Shown here: piece after piece, positions 1 through 8,339 of the stretch
Numbering within the stretch: the first letter of the stretch is position 1
Layout of the letters: each line of letters begins with the position of its first letter
From: CAZVYJ01 sp964631565
GTDB taxonomy: Bacteria; Planctomycetota; Phycisphaerae; SM23-33
Reading direction: 5' to 3'
Length of the DNA stretch: 55,909 nucleotides
NCBI GenBank assembly: GCA_964631565.1
Contig: CAZVYJ010000018.1
Span: forward strand, 1-55,909
Program-made: the position numbers and the translations under genes
The notes under the pieces: generated by a model
What the model saw: the letters and a program-made list of their open reading frames with translations, nothing else
Database searches by the model: none
What the model was told of the DNA's origin: nothing

Positions 1-846
1 CAGCGGATCGGCTTTACGTTTCTGCCGTCGCGGTCGCGGATTGTCGAGATAATCGACGAAATTCGCCAACTGCTGTTCCCGGGATATTTCGGGCACAAGG
101 CCCTGACGCCCGAAAACGTCAAATACCATGTCGGGAACCTGCTGATCCGTCTTGGCGAGGACCTGGCGATACAGATAACCCACTGCATGTGCACCGAGCG
201 CCGCTGCGAGGAATGCGACGGCCCGGAGCCCTGCAGGAAAGAGGCCGTCAGGATTGCGCACGAGTTTATAGGCAGGATACCGTCGATACGGGAAACTCTC
301 GCCCTGGACGCCCAGTCTGCGTTCGACGGCGACCCGGCCGCCAAAAGCATAGACGAGATTATCTACTGCTATCCTGGCTTCTATGCCATAACGGTTTATC
401 GGATCGCACATGAGCTGCTGTGCCTCGGCGTACCGCTTATGCCCAGAATAATGACCGAGTATGCCCACAGCATAACCGGCGCCGATATCCATCCCGGCGC
501 GAAAATCGGGAAGAGTTTCTTCATCGATCACGCCACCGGTGTGGTAATCGGCGAGACGACCGAGATAGGCGACAACGTGAAGATATATCAGGGCGTGACG
601 CTGGGCGCCCTGAGCATACCCAAGGACGAGAGAGGCAGGGCGATAAAGGGAATCAAGCGGCATCCGACAGTCGAGGATGACGCGACGATTTACGCCAACG
701 CCACCATACTCGGCGGCGAGACCGTTATCGGCAAGGGCGTCACCGTCGGCGGCAACACCTATGTCAAGCAGTCAATCATGGCCGACAGCACGGTGGTCCA
801 GAAAACGCCGGAACTTCACGTTCGCAGCAAGCGTAAAAAACCATAA
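1..846 (+). CDS. cysE: Serine O-acetyltransferase, 5' end outside window
   Basis: This enzyme transfers acetyl from acetyl-CoA to L-serine, the first step of cysteine synthesis, in the cytoplasm. The reading frame is open from base 1, so the true start lies upstream; 281 residues are visible. The C-terminal half is a left-handed beta-helix of hexapeptide repeats, with the active-site region FIDHATGVVIGET (Asp and His near visible residues 176-177) followed by IGDNVKIYQGVTLGA. It resembles the long, EpsC-like form of the family with an extra N-terminal helical domain. A cysteine-rich stretch around visible residues 62-78 (five Cys) precedes the DGDPAAKS motif. A dispersed palindromic repeat begins directly at the stop codon. 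The assignment is firm; only the N-terminus is unseen. Confidence 0.93.
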   Translation, partial: QRIGFTFLPSRSRIVEIIDEIRQLLFPGYFGHKALTPENVKYHVGNLLIRLGEDLAIQITHCMCTERRCEECDGPEPCRKEAVRIAHEFIGRIPSIRETLALDAQSAFDGDPAAKSIDEIIYCYPGFYAITVYRIAHELLCLGVPLMPRIMTEYAHSITGADIHPGAKIGKSFFIDHATGVVIGETTEIGDNVKIYQGVTLGALSIPKDERGRAIKGIKRHPTVEDDATIYANATILGGETVIGKGVTVGGNTYVKQSIMADSTVVQKTPELHVRSKRKKP

Positions 847-963
847 CAAAATGAACCGCAAAGTTCACAGAGGACACGAAGTAAAAATACAAAAGTCTTA
901 AAATACTATATTTTTTGTCCTTTGTGTTTCCCGTGCTCTCTGTGGTTCAGGCTGTTTTTTGTC
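844..963. repeat. Dispersed palindromic repeat, family R1, copy 1
   Basis: An imperfect inverted repeat of about 120 bp. The left arm carries the text GTTCACAGAGGACAC and the right arm the complementary theme CTCTCTGTGGTTC, with a T/A-rich centre containing AAATACTATATTTT. Related copies are near 17.9, 51.6 and 53.3 kb. It starts at the cysE stop codon. It could fold into a long hairpin in RNA and might help end transcription, but no clean terminator is visible. Confidence 0.8.
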
Positions 964-1068
964 AGGAACTCAGGATGTAAGGATTTTCGCCGGTATTGTG
1001 AAGCCCGCAGAAACGGAATAGAATTACCGTAACGGCGGGCATATGCAGCCGGCAGGAGCAAAGAGGAT

Positions 1069-1815
1069 ATGAGTGTTGATTTTAACGGCGTTGCCGATGA
1101 TTTCTTCGTGAACATGAGCATCCAGACCACCCTGGAGATGCCGGATTCCCGCGAAACCGTTCTGCACTTTTTCGAGGCGGTTCAGAAGGAATTTCCGTCC
1201 ATGACCAGCTTCTTCCGCCGCGAGAGCGGGGAGTATGTCCTGGAAGGCGACCGCGAGAGCGGCAGCTACTGCTGGCTGGAGCTTCAGAAGCTCAGCCTGA
1301 TGGCCGGCTTTTTCAGCCCGTCATGTACGCGGGAGGCATACAGGTTCCACCGCTGGCTGCAGGAACGCAGCATCTACTATCTTGGCGTCAGCGGGCTGGA
1401 TGTCTCCGCCATGGACGTGACGTACGGGTTCAACCTGGATTATGTCGGCAACCGTGACGATATCGTGTCGCACGCGCTGCTCGGGGAGTCTCCGCTGATG
1501 GCGGTCGCTGGCGACGGCCGCAAAATCGTGGAGTTCGAGCCAAGCATTATTGTCGCGCTGGACGACGAGTGCGCCATACAGGCCCGCATCTCCGTGGAAA
1601 CCCGAAGCAGCAGCTATCAGGTTCGCACCGGCAGATTTGAGAATGAGCCTATAAGCATATACCTGACCGTCAGGCAGTATCCGACCACCGGCCAGATGTT
1701 CGACATGAAAGATTCATTCACTGCACTCTGTGATTACGGCGAAGATCTGCTGTGTCGCATCGTGGTGCCCCAGGTTGTTCAGCCCGTCGCAATGGCGATA
1801 GCTGCGGCTCAGTGA
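1069..1815 (+). CDS. Conserved hypothetical protein
   Basis: I do not recognise this 248-residue protein. It has no signal peptide or membrane segment and is acidic, with mixed alpha/beta character. The N-terminal part has a segment like SRETVLHFFEAVQKEFPSM that suggests a helix, and the middle contains an SGLDVSAMDVTYGFNLDYVGNRD stretch split by charged residues. The start is supported by a purine-rich ribosome site, AAAGAGGAT, just upstream of the ATG. It stands alone between cysE and a 400-bp non-coding stretch. Codon use matches its neighbours, so it is very likely a real gene; its function cannot be guessed from context. Confidence 0.75.
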   Translation: MSVDFNGVADDFFVNMSIQTTLEMPDSRETVLHFFEAVQKEFPSMTSFFRRESGEYVLEGDRESGSYCWLELQKLSLMAGFFSPSCTREAYRFHRWLQERSIYYLGVSGLDVSAMDVTYGFNLDYVGNRDDIVSHALLGESPLMAVAGDGRKIVEFEPSIIVALDDECAIQARISVETRSSSYQVRTGRFENEPISIYLTVRQYPTTGQMFDMKDSFTALCDYGEDLLCRIVVPQVVQPVAMAIAAAQ

Positions 1816-2219
1816 TAAACCCTGCGATCCCGCCCCGGGAAATCATATCAACGGTACGGTTGTAGCCGTACATCCGCTTTGCGCTAATATGCATGGTTGA
1901 ACCCTGAGAGGGCTTCAATATCGTCATTACTAAAAAAACGGCGGGCCTGCCGCGGGGGGGGACGACAGGCTCCGCCTATTATTCGAACCGGCCGGGGGGG
2001 AACCGGTCCGAAAGGGGACCAAATTATTGAAGGGGAACTCATTACCAGACTCGCCGACACAAGTCAAGGCCCTTCATAGAAAAAGAGTATCAAAAAACTC
2101 CCTAAAAAACAAGCTGTTGTAAGGGGTTTACCTGATTTTTTTTATTTGCCCCGAGCTGTTTTTTCATACCCGGCAAATGCTTCTTACACAAACAATTATA
2201 TGCGCCTTATCGCGACATG
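1816..2219. other. Intergenic stretch with G-runs
   Basis: About 400 bp with no convincing gene. It holds an uninterrupted run of eight G near 1954-1961, a run of seven near 1994-2000, and two runs of four shortly after, within about 85 bp. Short inverted repeats such as GGCGGGCCTGCCGC are also present. No tRNA or recognisable RNA gene is seen. Short open frames here show no ribosome site. Confidence 0.5.
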
Positions 2220-2948
2220 TCACGGACAAACGAAAGAATCTGACAAAGTCGCCCTTACGTCGCCGGAGCCGCCCCGATAAATGTCATCATTTTCCAGCTT
2301 CGTATTCGTCAGCCATCTGCCCGAGCCGTTGACCTGTGCGACATTCTGGCCTTTGCGGTCGTGATTTTTCGAATTCTTTCCATCTTCTCCCGAAACGGCT
2401 CCGCCGCTGAAAGTATATCTTGGATTTTTGTCGGCGATGATGGCCGGAGTGCCGAGATCCTTATCAATTGTGAGCGTTTCGTTGTAGCCGGTTATGGGCG
2501 CCTGTGACATATAGCTGTATGAATATGTTTTCGCCGTGAATCCCGGGTCGGCCGGCTCATGCAGTTCCTGTCTTACGCCTGCATGCGGGCACAGAAAAAT
2601 TGTTTTCGAAGCCATGCCGCATTTAATCAGCAGATAGAGCGATTCCGGATTTTTGGTTCCCCAGTTGCCGGTGGTCACTCCGGCGTTCGGCAGGGCGTAA
2701 AGCAGGCCGCGATTGACGCTCTCGTTCGAGGCGTACGCTGTGCAGGATTTGGCGATTTCCTTGACGTTGCTCAGGCACGTGTTGCGCCAGGCCAGTTCCC
2801 TCACTTTGTTCAGGCTCGGCAGGAGTATGCCCATAAGAATCGAAAGGATTGCTATAACCACCAGCAGTTCAACCAGCGAAAAGGCGCGCCTGTCCAGGGC
2901 GGCCCGGCTGGAATGACGACGCATTTTTGATTTTTCGCTTTTTGTCAT
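2220..2948 (-). CDS. Free-standing pseudopilin with planctomycete-type C-terminus
   Basis: This is a type II secretion/type IV pilus-like prepilin of 242 residues. The class III signal is clear: a basic leader ending RRA, then FSLVELLVVIAILSILMGIL, with Glu at mature position 5 and a hydrophobic helix. The C-terminal NHDRKGQNVAQVNGSG matches the H-X9/10-DG signature of planctomycete prepilin-like proteins, but with NG replacing DG. Planctomycete genomes carry many such genes away from any secretion operon, and this one is alone and divergent from the TPR gene. The start is taken at the Met 24 residues before the helix; a Met eight codons later is also possible. No strong ribosome site helps. 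Likely located at the inner membrane or in a pseudopilus. Confidence 0.85.
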   Translation of the reverse strand: MTKSEKSKMRRHSSRAALDRRAFSLVELLVVIAILSILMGILLPSLNKVRELAWRNTCLSNVKEIAKSCTAYASNESVNRGLLYALPNAGVTTGNWGTKNPESLYLLIKCGMASKTIFLCPHAGVRQELHEPADPGFTAKTYSYSYMSQAPITGYNETLTIDKDLGTPAIIADKNPRYTFSGGAVSGEDGKNSKNHDRKGQNVAQVNGSGRWLTNTKLENDDIYRGGSGDVRATLSDSFVCP

Positions 2949-3216
2949 GATTTTATTGTACGTCCGGTTTCGGCGGGGCGTCAACATCGGAATCTGCGGC
3001 AGGAAGGCTGAATGTGCGAGACTTTTTCCGGCCGCCGATAACTTTCGCATCCAACGACTGCCGGATTGAACAGATAGTGGAAAGTAGACCCATCTTCGTC
3101 CCTGAGAGGCTACGTCGGGCAAGCCGCGGGAGAAGCCCCTGCCGCATGTTATTGCGGTTGTTTGGATAAGGTATCAGCCGTTTTTCTCCTTTCTACTCAC
3201 TACTTTCTCCCGCTCT

Positions 3217-3258
3217 GTGTGCGAGGTGTTTTTCTTGCCGGAAAAACACCTCGCACAC
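3217..3258. repeat. Perfect 17-bp inverted repeat
   Basis: Arms GTGTGCGAGGTGTTTTT and its exact complement are separated by eight bases. It lies in the roughly 390-bp divergent region between the lone pseudopilin and the TPR membrane protein. No T-run follows on either strand beyond the arms, so it may be a dispersed palindrome rather than a terminator. Confidence 0.8.
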
Positions 3259-3335
3259 GAAGGCGGGGCGCACTTGCGTTAATCCGGAACGGGAAGCATA
3301 ATCTTAATCTCCTGATTCCAACGCGAGGTGTAGCC

Positions 3336-4463
3336 ATGCATGAACCATCTGACCAGCTGCAGCAGGTTCGCTCGTCGGCGGATGTGCTTTCATCGTGCCT
3401 TATGATATTTGCCTTTGTTCTTGCCGGAGCGGGCCTTCTTGCCGGCTGTCTGCATCTGGTTGTGACCGCCGCCAATGACGACATGAATCTGCTGCACCTG
3501 CTGCTGGCCCTGGGCTGGATGCTTCTCGGCGGGGTGCTGGCCGTCTTTGCGTGGTCGATATCATGGCTAATCCGCAGGCAGCGCGAAGCCGCCGCCGGTC
3601 AGCAGCGACTGCTGGATGCCCTTGAAAACCGGGGATATGGCGCGGTGTCTGTCCAGGCCGGCTGCGGCGGCGATGATGAATCCGGGACGCTGAAGCGGAT
3701 TTTTGACGAGTTGGCGGCGATAAACTCAAATCTGCTTCTTTCGCCGGCCCAGCGCGAGGCGAAGGCCCGCCAGCAGCTTGCCAAGGCCGGAGAGATGCTT
3801 GTGATGGAAGTGGAGCAGGCCATCGAGGCCGACGACTTCGCCGAGGCGGAGCGCGTGCTGGCCAGACTGGCCGCGGAACTGCCGGACTCGCAGCGTCAGC
3901 ACGAACTTCGCGCCAGACTTTCGGAGGCGCGTGCCGCAGCCGAGATTGAAGACATCAGAAAAGGCGTTGACGCGGCGGGCGAACTTATGGCGGCTTCCCG
4001 TTTCGACCAGGCCGAAAAGCTGGCTGAAGACCTGCTCAACAGGCATCCGACCGCCCCGGAGGCGATATCGCTGGTGGATCGTGTCCGGCGCGAGGCGGAG
4101 GCTTTTGTCTCCGAGAATCGGAAAAGGCTTTTCGCCCGTATCGACCGCGACGTTGAGGCCCGCAACTGGCGGACGGCCCTGAAGGGAGCCAAAGAGTTTC
4201 TGGACAGCTATCCGGACTGCCCGGAGGCTGATCTGATAAGGGCCCAGATGCCGACCCTTACCGATAATGCGAGAATGGAAGAGGCGCGCCAGCTGCGGAA
4301 CGACGTGCTTGACATGATAGAACGCCGCAGATTCGCCGAGGCGGTTAAGTCTGCGAAAGAACTCATACAGAGTTTCCCCGAGACAAAGGCGGCCGGTGAA
4401 CTTCGAAAGCAATTGCCTCAGCTGGTGAAACTCGCCAATGAAGGAGAGGGCAACCCGCAGTGA
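3336..4463 (+). CDS. Two-TM membrane protein with TPR-like helical repeats
   Basis: A 375-residue protein. Two hydrophobic segments lie near residues 20-43 and 50-72, followed by a short basic stretch (SWLIRRQRE), so the long C-terminal part should be cytoplasmic. That part is rich in Ala, Glu and Arg and has repeated helical hairpins of the type FAEAERVLARLAAELP, FDQAEKLAEDLLNRHP and FAEAVKSAKELIQSFP, which is typical of TPR-like repeats used in protein binding. The start was chosen at the ATG with GAGGTG five bases upstream; the frame is open further 5' but without support. Its stop overlaps the start of the aminopeptidase gene by four bases (ATGA), so the two are translationally coupled. 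Confidence 0.8.
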   Translation: MHEPSDQLQQVRSSADVLSSCLMIFAFVLAGAGLLAGCLHLVVTAANDDMNLLHLLLALGWMLLGGVLAVFAWSISWLIRRQREAAAGQQRLLDALENRGYGAVSVQAGCGGDDESGTLKRIFDELAAINSNLLLSPAQREAKARQQLAKAGEMLVMEVEQAIEADDFAEAERVLARLAAELPDSQRQHELRARLSEARAAAEIEDIRKGVDAAGELMAASRFDQAEKLAEDLLNRHPTAPEAISLVDRVRREAEAFVSENRKRLFARIDRDVEARNWRTALKGAKEFLDSYPDCPEADLIRAQMPTLTDNARMEEARQLRNDVLDMIERRRFAEAVKSAKELIQSFPETKAAGELRKQLPQLVKLANEGEGNPQ

Positions 4464-5548
4464 AAAAGTCATGGATGAAGATTCTCAGGGAAGTGCTGTC
4501 TCTTCCCACGGCGTCTTTTTGTGAGGAGCACGTGGTCGAATATGTCCGGCAGTTCGCATCGCACGCCGGTCTGGACTTCAAGAAGGACGCCGGGGGCAAC
4601 GTGTATTTGAGCTGCAGCCGCGGAAGGGACGGCCATCACTGGGTTTTCGCCGCCCACATGGACCATCCCGGTTTCGTCGTGCGGATGCGGCGGGGTCGGA
4701 CGGTCTGGGCGGAATTTCGCGGCGGCGTCAGGCCGGAGTATTTCAGAAAGGGCGCCCGCGTCCGCCTGCTTGCGCCCGGCGGGGATATCGTGGCGACCAT
4801 CATCGGTCCCGGGCGGGTGGACGACCACGACTGGCGTATATACAAGCTGGCCCTGCCGGCGCCGGCCGACGTGCCCGACGGCACGATAGGCATGTGGGAT
4901 TTCACTCCTGTCCGCATCCGCGGCAACACGGTCAGTTCGCGGGCATGCGACGACCTCGGCGGCGTGGCGTCGGTTCTCTGCACGATGCAGGAAATTGCGA
5001 GCAGCCGGCTTAACGTAAAAGTCACCGGCCTGCTTACGCGGGCGGAGGAGTCCGGATTTGTCGGCGCACTTGCCGCCTGCCGCAACGGGTCGATTCCAGC
5101 CGGCGCAGACATCGTCGCCATCGAGACATCCAAGGCCCAGCCTGCCGCAAAGCTCGGCGGCGGGGCGGTCATACGCGTCGGCGACGCCATGCGGATGTTC
5201 AATCCGTCACTGACCGGTTACATAACCGCCGTCGCACGCGATCTGGCCAAAAAGCACAAAAGTTTCCGCGCCTCGCCGCAGCTTATGCCCGGCGGGGTGT
5301 GTGAATCGTCCGTTTACAGCCTGCTGGGCTACAGGGCGGCCGGCCTGTGCGTGCCGCTGGGCAACTACCACAACATGGGGCCGAAAAACCGCGTCGCAGT
5401 TGAGAAAATCAACCTTTGCGATTTCGAAAGCCTTGTAAGGCTGCTTGTCGGCATCGCGGCCGACAAGCGTACGCCCGCGCAGATCGAAGCCGCGGCCGTC
5501 AAAAGACTCGGCAGGATATATAACAACAGAAAGAAATACCTGCGATAG
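4460..5548 (+). CDS. M42-family metalloaminopeptidase
   Basis: A 362-residue cytoplasmic, metal-dependent aminopeptidase of the M42 (glutamyl aminopeptidase/FrvX/TET) family, which trims N-terminal residues from peptides. Metal and catalytic residues are all visible: AAHMDHPG (His66, Asp68), ACDDLGG (bridging Asp164), RAEESGFVGA (catalytic Glu196 and metal ligand Glu197), VAIETS (Glu222) and GNYHNMGP (His304). The length fits the family. The gene is coupled by an ATGA overlap to the upstream TPR membrane protein, which hints at a joint role, perhaps peptide turnover at the membrane (inference). Substrate preference cannot be told from sequence. Confidence 0.9.
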   Translation: MKKSWMKILREVLSLPTASFCEEHVVEYVRQFASHAGLDFKKDAGGNVYLSCSRGRDGHHWVFAAHMDHPGFVVRMRRGRTVWAEFRGGVRPEYFRKGARVRLLAPGGDIVATIIGPGRVDDHDWRIYKLALPAPADVPDGTIGMWDFTPVRIRGNTVSSRACDDLGGVASVLCTMQEIASSRLNVKVTGLLTRAEESGFVGALAACRNGSIPAGADIVAIETSKAQPAAKLGGGAVIRVGDAMRMFNPSLTGYITAVARDLAKKHKSFRASPQLMPGGVCESSVYSLLGYRAAGLCVPLGNYHNMGPKNRVAVEKINLCDFESLVRLLVGIAADKRTPAQIEAAAVKRLGRIYNNRKKYLR

Positions 5549-5603
5549 TGGACCGTCGCGGCGGGTTGATATAAACTCACGTTCGCAATTTTGTTTTTTG
5601 CCT

Positions 5604-5668
5604 GGCGGCCTTCCCAGGCCGCCATGGATTCTAAAAGGCTTTTAATGAGGCGGCCTGGGAAGGCCGCC
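5604..5668. repeat. Perfect 20-bp inverted repeat
   Basis: Arms GGCGGCCTTCCCAGGCCGCC and its exact complement flank a 25-base centre. Each arm is itself nearly self-complementary, so the element can fold as one long hairpin or two small ones. It lies between the M42 peptidase and purD and probably belongs to the wider set of palindromic repeats in this genome. Confidence 0.85.
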
Positions 5669-5709
5669 TCGCAATGATACCCGTAATACAGCTTAAACGA
5701 GGAGCGGTG

Positions 5710-6984
5710 ATGAAAGTCCTGTTGATAGGAAGCGGCGGACGCGAGCACGCACTTGCATGGAAGATAGCCCAGTCGCCTTTGTGCGAGAAAATCTGGGCGG
5801 CGCCCGGCAATCCGGGCATGGCCCAGAACGCCGAATGCGTTGACATAAAGGTGAACGACAACGCCGCCATTGTAGCTTTCGCAAAAAACAACAAGGTTGA
5901 TATCGTTGTGATCGGCCCGGAAGACCCGCTTGCCAACGGCCTGGCCGATGCGGTCCGTCAGGCGGGCATCCGCTGCTTCGGGCCGAGCGCCAAGGGCGCA
6001 CGCATCGAGGCCGACAAGGCATACGCAAAGAATCTCATGCGCGGCGCGTCGGTGCCGACGGCCGAGGGGCGCATCTTCACCGATCTGCAGCTTGCGAAGG
6101 ATTTTGTCCTCTCCCGCGACCACGGCGTGGTCGTGAAGGCGTCAGGCCTGGCGGCGGGCAAGGGCGTCATCGTCTGCCCCGAGCCTTACCAGGCCGTAAA
6201 GGCGCTGGAAGACATCATGGGCGCAAAGATATTCGGCAAAGCGGGCGACACGGTGGTAATCGAGGAAATGCTTATCGGCCAGGAGGCCACCGTGCTGGCG
6301 CTGTGCGACGGGCGGAACATCTACGCGATGGAGCCGCTGCAGGACCACAAACCCATCGGCGACGGCGATACCGGCCCGAACACCGGCGGCATGGGCGCGT
6401 ATTCGCCCGTGCCGTTCATCACCGCCGACATCAGGGAACGCATAGAGCGAGAAATTTTCGTGCCTATAATCGACGCGATGCGCCGCGACTTCGGCCGATA
6501 CGAGGGCGTGCTGTACGCCGGGCTGATGTTCACGCCGGCTGGGCCGAAGGTCATCGAGTTCAACTGCCGCTTCGGCGACCCGGAATGCCAGCCGCTCATG
6601 ATGCGCCTCAAGGGCGACCTGCTGGCCGCCATGGTCGCGGTGGCCGACCATAAGCTTGACGAGGTCGAGCTGGACTTCGACCCACGGCCGGCCGTCTGCG
6701 TCGTCATGTCGTCCGGCGGGTATCCCGGCTCGTACAAGAAGGGCTTCGAGATAACCGGCATAGAAGCCGCCGAAGCCCTCGGCGACGTGAAAGTTTTCCA
6801 CGCGGGCACGGCGATGGTCGACGGCAAGCTGGTGAACGCCGGAGGGCGCGTGCTGGGCGTGACGGCCATGGGCGATACCATCGCCGACGCGCAGAAGCTC
6901 GCCTACCAGGCCGTCGAGAAAATCACGTGGAAAGACTGCTACTACCGGAAAGACATCGCCGCGAAAGCGATAAAATCCCAGTAA
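5710..6984 (+). CDS. purD: Phosphoribosylamine-glycine ligase
   Basis: A 424-residue ATP-grasp enzyme of purine synthesis that joins glycine to 5-phosphoribosylamine with ATP to make GAR. It begins MKVLLIGSGGREHALAWK, the family N-terminus, followed by IGPEDPLANGLAD, DKAYAKNLM, VKASGLAAGKGV and GDTGPNTGGMGAYSP, all expected for the N-domain and ATP-grasp fold. The start is fixed by the strong ribosome site GAGGAGCGG. The gene stands alone between a palindromic repeat and a clear terminator; no other purine genes are nearby. The identification is secure. Confidence 0.97.
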   Translation: MKVLLIGSGGREHALAWKIAQSPLCEKIWAAPGNPGMAQNAECVDIKVNDNAAIVAFAKNNKVDIVVIGPEDPLANGLADAVRQAGIRCFGPSAKGARIEADKAYAKNLMRGASVPTAEGRIFTDLQLAKDFVLSRDHGVVVKASGLAAGKGVIVCPEPYQAVKALEDIMGAKIFGKAGDTVVIEEMLIGQEATVLALCDGRNIYAMEPLQDHKPIGDGDTGPNTGGMGAYSPVPFITADIRERIEREIFVPIIDAMRRDFGRYEGVLYAGLMFTPAGPKVIEFNCRFGDPECQPLMMRLKGDLLAAMVAVADHKLDEVELDFDPRPAVCVVMSSGGYPGSYKKGFEITGIEAAEALGDVKVFHAGTAMVDGKLVNAGGRVLGVTAMGDTIADAQKLAYQAVEKITWKDCYYRKDIAAKAIKSQ

Positions 6985-7012
6985 TCGGTAGTCAGTAACC
7001 AGTAATCGGAAA

Positions 7013-7046
7013 AATCAAAAAGCCCCCGTATGGGGGCTTTTTGATT
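7013..7046. terminator. Bidirectional Rho-independent terminator
   Basis: A perfect hairpin with stem AGCCCCC/GGGGGCT and flanking A and T tracts on both sides sits just after purD. Its symmetry lets it also serve the convergent lipoprotein gene on the other strand. Confidence 0.92.
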
Positions 7047-7105
7047 CAAATATCGAGTTCGTTTGAAATAAAAAACTCTGCGCCCTCCGCGGCTGAATTT
7101 GTTTT

Positions 7106-8182
7106 TTATTCTTCAACCAGCGATTTGCCGGCCTTGACGGCGTTGTCGTAGTCGCCGATGAAAATCCACCAGTTCTTAAGCGGTTTGCCGTTGTATGTCA
7201 GGCCGTTGTCGCGCCCGGGTATCGACTGCATCCACAGCCGGAACCACTTTATGCTGCTGCCGTCCCAGCGGTCGCAGTTCATGGTGGTTGTTTTGCCCGT
7301 GTCGTCGGGTTTCCAGTCTTCGATGTCGGTCTCGACGTAGTCCTTGTTGCCCCAGTCGTAATCGTGCGTCGAGTTGGGGGCGTAGTGCGCCCAGCCGCAG
7401 TGCCGCGGCGTGGTGACGAGCTTGTGGCTGATGTCGCTGCCGACGAACTTGCCCCAGAACAGAAGCTGCGGCCATTTCTCCGGCGGGGTCTGGTCGCGCC
7501 CGTCGATGTAGTTGAACACCGCCTCGCACTGGTGCATGTGGTCCTCAACGGCCTCGCTCGGGCCGCGCTGATAGTTGTAGTGGTACACCGTGTATGTTTT
7601 GCTGAGCAGGGGCAGGTCGTTGGGGTCGCGGCTGGAGTTGCTTATGTCGCCGGTGGTGGGGGACGACATGTTCGACTCCCACAGGCCCACCTTGCCGCCG
7701 TGATAGCCCCATATCCAGACTTCCTTGACGCCCTTGTTCTCGACCCAGTCCTTGATGTCGATTTCGTTGACGATGGCGTTGTAGTCGGTGAACGGCACGG
7801 TCTCGCCGTTTCGCAGCGGGCAGGTCGGCAGCGGCTTGAGGAATTCGTACGTCTTGACGACTTTGTATTTTAAACTCGGCTTGGCGTCGGGATTTTTGTA
7901 GCCGCGGAACCGCGAGCCTTGCTCGAGCGTCTCGATGACTTCCTTCGTGCACTGGTCGGTCTTGTCGCGGGTTTCCTCCAGCGACGCGCCCCAGTCGCCG
8001 GTCACGCGGATATCTATCAGGCCTTCATTGGTGACGGGGAAATATTTCACGATGACGACCGGGATTTCCATGGGCCCGGCCTCCGCGGCCTTGGCCGGCT
8101 GCTTCGCCTGGTCGGACGTTGTCGAGCAGCCGCAGAATATCAGACATATAAGAACGAACGATATTGCAGAGAACAGTTTCAT
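7106..8182 (-). CDS. Unknown secreted lipoprotein
   Basis: A 358-residue protein with a lipoprotein signal: basic start, hydrophobic stretch and the lipobox LIFCGC near residues 14-19, so it is probably anchored to a membrane facing the periplasm. I do not recognise the mature domain. It is rich in Trp, Tyr, His and Asp, with segments such as KEVWIWGYHGGKVGLWESN and CGWAHYAPNSTHDYDW that look like conserved cores of an extracellular domain, possibly metal- or carbohydrate-binding (inference only). The start at the internal ATG is supported by the ribosome site AAAGGAAA; the longer frame upstream runs into a repeat. It is a single gene, convergent with purD across a shared terminator. Confidence 0.8.
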   Translation of the reverse strand: MKLFSAISFVLICLIFCGCSTTSDQAKQPAKAAEAGPMEIPVVIVKYFPVTNEGLIDIRVTGDWGASLEETRDKTDQCTKEVIETLEQGSRFRGYKNPDAKPSLKYKVVKTYEFLKPLPTCPLRNGETVPFTDYNAIVNEIDIKDWVENKGVKEVWIWGYHGGKVGLWESNMSSPTTGDISNSSRDPNDLPLLSKTYTVYHYNYQRGPSEAVEDHMHQCEAVFNYIDGRDQTPPEKWPQLLFWGKFVGSDISHKLVTTPRHCGWAHYAPNSTHDYDWGNKDYVETDIEDWKPDDTGKTTTMNCDRWDGSSIKWFRLWMQSIPGRDNGLTYNGKPLKNWWIFIGDYDNAVKAGKSLVEE

Positions 8183-8207
8183 GTGCTTTCCTTTCTTCTT
8201 CTTTTTT

Positions 8208-8260
8208 GTAGCACAGCCGTCTCGGCTGTGTTTTCTTTCGTATTTCTTTCGTAGCACAGC
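8208..8260. repeat. Direct repeat GTAGCACAGC with hairpin
   Basis: Two copies of GTAGCACAGC lie 43 bases apart. The first is followed by its partial complement (CACAGCCGTCTCGGCTGTG). It sits upstream of the lipoprotein gene and looks like a further small dispersed repeat. Confidence 0.6.
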
Positions 8261-8339
8261 GGGTCTGCCGTTTTGGAAATTAAACAGGCCGGCTGCGGGA
8301 AAGTTTCCGGGATTCGTATTTGTGCAGGCTTTGCATGTG

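Noticed and set aside
1897..2079. A 60-codon open frame in the G-run region
   Set aside because: It has no ribosome site and encodes a low-complexity Gly/Arg peptide.
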